From assembly GCA_023254055.1 (NCBI GenBank), contig JALQYN010000041.1:1-64000 (forward strand): a stretch of DNA of 64,000 nucleotides, in the 5' to 3' direction. The stretch comes from Polaribacter sp. (GTDB taxonomy: Bacteria; Bacteroidota; Bacteroidia; Flavobacteriales; Flavobacteriaceae). The translations under genes and the position numbers were made by a program. Below the pieces are notes generated by a model that did no database searches, was not told the DNA's origin, and saw nothing but the letters and a program-made list of their open reading frames with translations. Shown piece after piece: positions 59,818 through 64,000 of the stretch (position 1 is its first letter; every line of letters starts with the position of its first letter).

Positions 59818-61092
59818 TTAAAAAATGATGTCATTATCATTTATTTTTAATTCTAATGAATCAGGTTTTTTAATGTTTTCTAATTGCTCTTTTAAAGGAG
59901 CAATGTAGGATAGGTAAGTTGGTTTTAAGCTCTTTTTTAAAGGAGCTGCAGCGGGTAGTTTTTGTTTAAATGGATCTACTTGTCTGCCATTTTTCCAGAA
60001 ACGGTAACACACATGATTTCCGCTACTACTTCCTGTAGAGCCAACAAAACCAATGATGTCTCCTTGTTTTACAAACTGCCCTCTTTTTACATTTCTACGA
60101 CTCATATGCAAATATTGAGTAGTGTAAGTGTTGTTATGCTTTACCTTTACATAATGCCCGTTTCCTCTTTTTCTGTAAGCCGATTCGGTAACAGTTCCAC
60201 TGGCTGTTGCCATAATTGGGGTTCCATAATTTGCTGCGAAATCAGTTCCTTTATGTGCTTTTACACGACCATATAGAGCAATTTTTCTTTTTAAATTATA
60301 TCTTGATGAAATTCTATATTGAAATTTTATAGGCGATTTTAAAAACTGCCTACGCAACATATTCCCTTCTTCGTCATAATACTCAACGATTCCTTTTTTT
60401 GGATCTGGCACAAAACGATAGGCATATAAATCTTTACCATTGTGGTTAAACAAGGCTGCTTTTACTTCTCCGTAACCAACAAAAGTAGAATCATCAATAA
60501 ATTTTTCTTCATAAATAAACTTAAACGTATCACCTTTTTGAAGCTTAAAAAAATCGAGAGTCCAAGCATAAATATCTGCTACTTTATTGGTTAAATTAGG
60601 ATTTAAATGTAGGCTATCCATAGATTGAGAAAAACTAGAATAAATTTTTCCGTGAGCTTCTTTTTCTATTGTGGTAATTTTTTTTCTATAGGTGTAGCTT
60701 TTAATGATAGAATCATTAAAAGCAATAACTGTAGCTACTGATTTGTTGTTTTTGTAGATAAAAACTTGTGCCTTTTCAGTTGAATCTTTTGCGGCTAAAA
60801 TGGTGTAAGGCTTTCCAGCTCTAACACGCCTAACATCAAAAGTGTCTTTAATTTTTAAAGCAATTTTATTAATGATAGGATAATCTACATGGTGTCTGTC
60901 TAATATTTCACCAAAACTTTCTCCCTTTTTAATGGTGTCATTAATTACTTTATAATCGTCTAGTTTATAGCCAAATTCATAAACTATTTCAGGTTCTAGT
61001 ATTGTTTTAATTTCATCAATACTTTCTTGTTTGTCTTCTTTACAAGAACTAAAGATGCTTATTGTTAATAAAAGGAATACTATTTTTTTCAA
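59818..61092 (-). CDS. M23 family metallopeptidase lipoprotein
   Basis: 424-aa ORF; SSC lipobox-like, HKGTDFAANYGTPIMATASGTV, GNHVCYRFWKNGRQVDP. Confidence 0.92.
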   Translation of the reverse strand: MKKIVFLLLTISIFSSCKEDKQESIDEIKTILEPEIVYEFGYKLDDYKVINDTIKKGESFGEILDRHHVDYPIINKIALKIKDTFDVRRVRAGKPYTILAAKDSTEKAQVFIYKNNKSVATVIAFNDSIIKSYTYRKKITTIEKEAHGKIYSSFSQSMDSLHLNPNLTNKVADIYAWTLDFFKLQKGDTFKFIYEEKFIDDSTFVGYGEVKAALFNHNGKDLYAYRFVPDPKKGIVEYYDEEGNMLRRQFLKSPIKFQYRISSRYNLKRKIALYGRVKAHKGTDFAANYGTPIMATASGTVTESAYRKRGNGHYVKVKHNNTYTTQYLHMSRRNVKRGQFVKQGDIIGFVGSTGSSSGNHVCYRFWKNGRQVDPFKQKLPAAAPLKKSLKPTYLSYIAPLKEQLENIKKPDSLELKINDNDIIF

Positions 61093-61133
61093 AAGGACTT
61101 GTTTTATACGCGATTTAAACGCAAAAATACAAT

Positions 61134-61910
61134 TTAATCGTATACAATTTTAAAAGAATTTGCAAGACCTTTATAGGCATCCAATTCTGCTCTTAAAGAC
61201 CCTACGGCCAACGATGCTTTTAGTTTTATAGGTATTTTATTGTCGTCTGCAGTGATCCATATAGTTACACTTTCGTTCTCTTTAAAAACTCTACCTGCTT
61301 GCACCATTGGTCTAAATTTTAGGCTTTTAACTTTTCCAAATCTAGTTTTTAGCAATTCTTCACCTAAATACACTAATTTAAAGGGATAAATTTCGGAGTC
61401 CATAAACATATCTAAAGCAATTTCATCACCTATGTTTAAGGAACTAACATCTTGGTTTCTTAAATAATAAAAAGCAGACATCATATCTTGCACGTTGTTA
61501 ATGTCTATGGTTTCTGAGGTTTGCAGTTTGAAATCTAATACCGTTGCTTTTTTTGATTCGTAATTAAATTTAATCTCTCTGTTAATGATGTAGCCTCCTT
61601 CGTTAATATTTCTTTTAAAAACATAAGGCTTAATGGTTTTAGTGTCAAAAAAAGATTGATAGGTGTCATCAACATTAAAAAACCATTTTATAATTCCGGA
61701 AGTCCAACCTTTACCAGTTACATGAAAAACTTCTTTGCCTTTAATTGTATCCGTGTCTAAAGATAATGTTGCATTTCCAGCTTTTAAAAAACCACTATAA
61801 CTCATCCTATAACGCAACCATTCTCCTTTTTTAAAAACTACAGTTTTCTCTTGAGAGTAAGAGTTTATAGCAATAATAAAGGCAATAAAAAGAAAAGTAA
61901 TTTTTTTCAT
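61134..61910 (-). CDS. DUF3108 domain-containing exported protein
   Basis: EWLRYRMSYSGFLKAGNATLSLDTD; start trimmed to MKKITFLFIAFIIAIN. Confidence 0.85.
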   Translation of the reverse strand: MKKITFLFIAFIIAINSYSQEKTVVFKKGEWLRYRMSYSGFLKAGNATLSLDTDTIKGKEVFHVTGKGWTSGIIKWFFNVDDTYQSFFDTKTIKPYVFKRNINEGGYIINREIKFNYESKKATVLDFKLQTSETIDINNVQDMMSAFYYLRNQDVSSLNIGDEIALDMFMDSEIYPFKLVYLGEELLKTRFGKVKSLKFRPMVQAGRVFKENESVTIWITADDNKIPIKLKASLAVGSLRAELDAYKGLANSFKIVYD

Positions 61911-61930
61911 ATATTCAAACATATAAAAAA

Positions 61931-61950
61931 GGAATGACAATTTCTATTCC
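61931..61950 (-). terminator. candidate terminator downstream of tryptophan dioxygenase
   Basis: Reverse strand GGAAT-N10-ATTCC followed by TTTTTT. Confidence 0.55.
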
Positions 61951-62007
61951 AAAATTGAATAAGCAGCTCGATTACTCAAAAAGCGTGTGTTAAATTTTTC
62001 ACATTTT

Positions 62008-62928
62008 TTAAAAAGTTCCCCAACTCTTCAATTCTTCTTTGCTCCATAAATAAGGGAAAAATATACGACGTTGGTATTTAGGATGCATGTATTTACGCCA
62101 ATTACTTCCGCCAGTTGCTTCAATGTCTTTATCTCCACCACCTAAATATTTTCCTGCAGCGTCATAGTGCGCTAATACCCATTTTACATTAACAGTATAA
62201 TCGTAATGACGCATTGCTTTGATCAATTCTGGGTTTTTTTGAACATCTTCTGGAAGTTGTTTGAATTTTTTAGACAAATTACATTCGTTGTAATCTTCCA
62301 TAAAATCAATAAAATCTCCCATGTATTTTTTTTCAAACAATTTTATCAAAATAGATTTTTCTCCTGTTTGATGGTTTTTTCCAGCCGCCTGCCAATACAA
62401 ATGTTCAAAAGCATTTCTAAAAGAGGAGTTCCTATCAATGGTATCTCTGTAGCGTGCGTCAATTAGGTTGATTAACTCTGTGGATGCAAATTCGATTTTT
62501 CTGTACTGCGCACTTTGAAATCCACTTGCAGGAGCTAATGTGTTTCTAAACTTAAGATACTGTTCAACATCCATTCCTTCTCCCATCACGCTAAATGAAC
62601 TACAAAGCATGTCAAAATACCTGCTAATTCTCATTAAATGTTTTGAGAATTTTTCTGCAGTAATTGGCTCTTTGGATAACGATATTTGATCAATTTCCCA
62701 CAAAATCATTTTAAACAACAGCTCGTTTACTTGATGATACATGATGAAAACCATTTCATCTTTTTCTGTGGTTCTCGGAATTTGCAATCCTAATAAAGCA
62801 TCAGTTTGAATATAATCCCAATAGGTTATAGGCGTGCTGTGCAATAATCCTTCTAGCATGGTTTCTAGAGGAACACCTAGCTTTTGGTATTTTTCTTCTA
62901 TGGCTTTTAATAATTCTTTTTTATCCAT
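62008..62928 (-). CDS. tryptophan 2,3-dioxygenase family protein
   Basis: 306-aa ORF; FIMYHQVNELLFKMILWEID, SGFQSAQYRKIEF, GGSNWRKYMHPKYQRRIFFP. Confidence 0.9.
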   Translation of the reverse strand: MDKKELLKAIEEKYQKLGVPLETMLEGLLHSTPITYWDYIQTDALLGLQIPRTTEKDEMVFIMYHQVNELLFKMILWEIDQISLSKEPITAEKFSKHLMRISRYFDMLCSSFSVMGEGMDVEQYLKFRNTLAPASGFQSAQYRKIEFASTELINLIDARYRDTIDRNSSFRNAFEHLYWQAAGKNHQTGEKSILIKLFEKKYMGDFIDFMEDYNECNLSKKFKQLPEDVQKNPELIKAMRHYDYTVNVKWVLAHYDAAGKYLGGGDKDIEATGGSNWRKYMHPKYQRRIFFPYLWSKEELKSWGTF

Positions 62929-62934
62929 TGTAAA

Positions 62935-62965
62935 AAAAGAACCAAGAGTTATTCTTGGTTCTTTT
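62935..62965 (-). terminator. intrinsic terminator of HPPD gene
   Basis: AAAAGAACCAAGA-GTTAT-TCTTGGTTCTTTT. Confidence 0.87.
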
Positions 62966-62975
62966 GTGATTTAAG

Positions 62976-64000
62976 TTATAAAGTACCGCGATTTGCTTGT
63001 TCTCTTTCGATAGATTCGAACAATGCTTTGAAATTACCAGCTCCAAAACCACGAGCTCCCATTCTTTGAATGATTTCAAAAAATAACGTTGGTCTGTCTT
63101 CTACAGGTTTTGTAAAGATCTGTAATAAATACCCTTCTTCATCAGCATCAATCATAATCGATAATTTTTGCAATTCGCCAATATCTTCTTTCATCATATC
63201 GCGATGTTCTCCCAATCTATTAGGGATGTCATCATAATAAGCTTGTGGAGGAGGAGGAAGAAATTCTACACCACGTGCTTTTAATTGACTAACAGTTGTA
63301 ATGATATCATCTGTTGCAACTGCAATATGTTGCACCCCAGAGCCTTCATAAAAATCTAAATACTCTTCAATTTGAGATTTTTTTGCTGCTTTTGCAGGTT
63401 CGTTAATTGGAAATTTAATTCTTCCGTTTCCGTTAGACATTACTTTACTCATCAATGCAGAATATTCTGTATGAATTTGTTTGTCATCAAATGATAAAAA
63501 GTTTTCGAATCCCATAACATCTTCATACCATTTTACCCAAACATCCATTTGATTCCAACCAACATTTCCAACCATATGGTCAATATATTTTAAACCAACA
63601 GAAGTTGGATTGTAATCGGATTCCCACTTTCTAAAGCCAGGCATAAATTTACCTTTGTAGTTTTTACGTTCTACAAACATATGAACGGTTTCACCATAAG
63701 TATAGATTCCGGCTTTTACAATTTCTCCATGCTCATCGGTTTCAACAGTAGGTTCTAAATACGATTTTGCTCCACGCTTTGTAGTCTCTTCGTAAGCACT
63801 TCTAGCATCATCTACCCAAAGCGCAATTACTTTAACACCGTCTCCATGTTTTACAATATGATCGTTAATTGGCGATTTGCTATTTAATGGGGTTGTTAAT
63901 ATCAAACGGATTTTGTCTTGTACCAAGACATAACTAACAGAATCTTTTGAACCTGTTTCTAATCCTTTATATGCTAGTGATTGAAAACCAAAAGCGGTTT
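62976..64000 (-). CDS. hppD: 4-hydroxyphenylpyruvate dioxygenase, 5' end truncated by window edge
   Basis: YIDHMVGNV, SGVQHIAVATDDIITTV, EGYLLQIFTKPVEDRPTLFFEIIQR; frame stays open past 63926 (FGFQSLAYKGLETGSKDSVSYVLVQDKIRL). Confidence 0.93.
   Translation of the reverse strand, partial: TAFGFQSLAYKGLETGSKDSVSYVLVQDKIRLILTTPLNSKSPINDHIVKHGDGVKVIALWVDDARSAYEETTKRGAKSYLEPTVETDEHGEIVKAGIYTYGETVHMFVERKNYKGKFMPGFRKWESDYNPTSVGLKYIDHMVGNVGWNQMDVWVKWYEDVMGFENFLSFDDKQIHTEYSALMSKVMSNGNGRIKFPINEPAKAAKKSQIEEYLDFYEGSGVQHIAVATDDIITTVSQLKARGVEFLPPPPQAYYDDIPNRLGEHRDMMKEDIGELQKLSIMIDADEEGYLLQIFTKPVEDRPTLFFEIIQRMGARGFGAGNFKALFESIEREQANRGTL

Noticed and set aside
1-64000. CRISPR arrays, prophage, transposons, biosynthetic gene cluster or known defence system
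   Set aside because: No regularly spaced repeats, phage structural genes, transposases, NRPS/PKS/RiPP enzymes or recognised defence gene sets seen on either strand

Overview
The window is a compact, AT-rich, gene-dense chromosomal segment typical of Bacteroidota/Flavobacteriaceae (family assignment inferred from gene content and protein families, not searched). It is mostly housekeeping and operonic: arginine biosynthesis (argF'/argB/argE-like/argH), leuACDB, metG, a SulP transporter plus beta-carbonic anhydrase pair, a complete MoxR-DUF58-BatA-E type operon, LpxH, a CtpA-like protease, prs-rplY-pth, tRNA-Leu(CAA), queD, desaturase plus acyltransferase, a TonB-dependent receptor, pgi, an M23 peptidase, tryptophan dioxygenase and HPPD (cut by the right edge). 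No CRISPR array, prophage, transposase or classical defence island was recognised. The least explained locus is about 28.5-34.3 kb. There a divergent XRE regulator sits next to a tandem-duplicated module: a conserved non-coding leader of about 250 nt, a small exported two-Cys protein with identical C-X31-C spacing in both copies, and a GLPGLI-family protein. The module is followed by an outer-membrane beta-barrel receptor-like gene. Other points of note are a 31-aa membrane micro-ORF absent from the ORF track, dispersed GTCATTCC/GGAATGAC hairpin repeats, paired ATTCC-N-GGAAT inverted repeats in front of the XRE gene, and a Ser at a residue reported to govern succinyl/acetyl-ornithine specificity. 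All calls come from reading the sequence; no database search was run.
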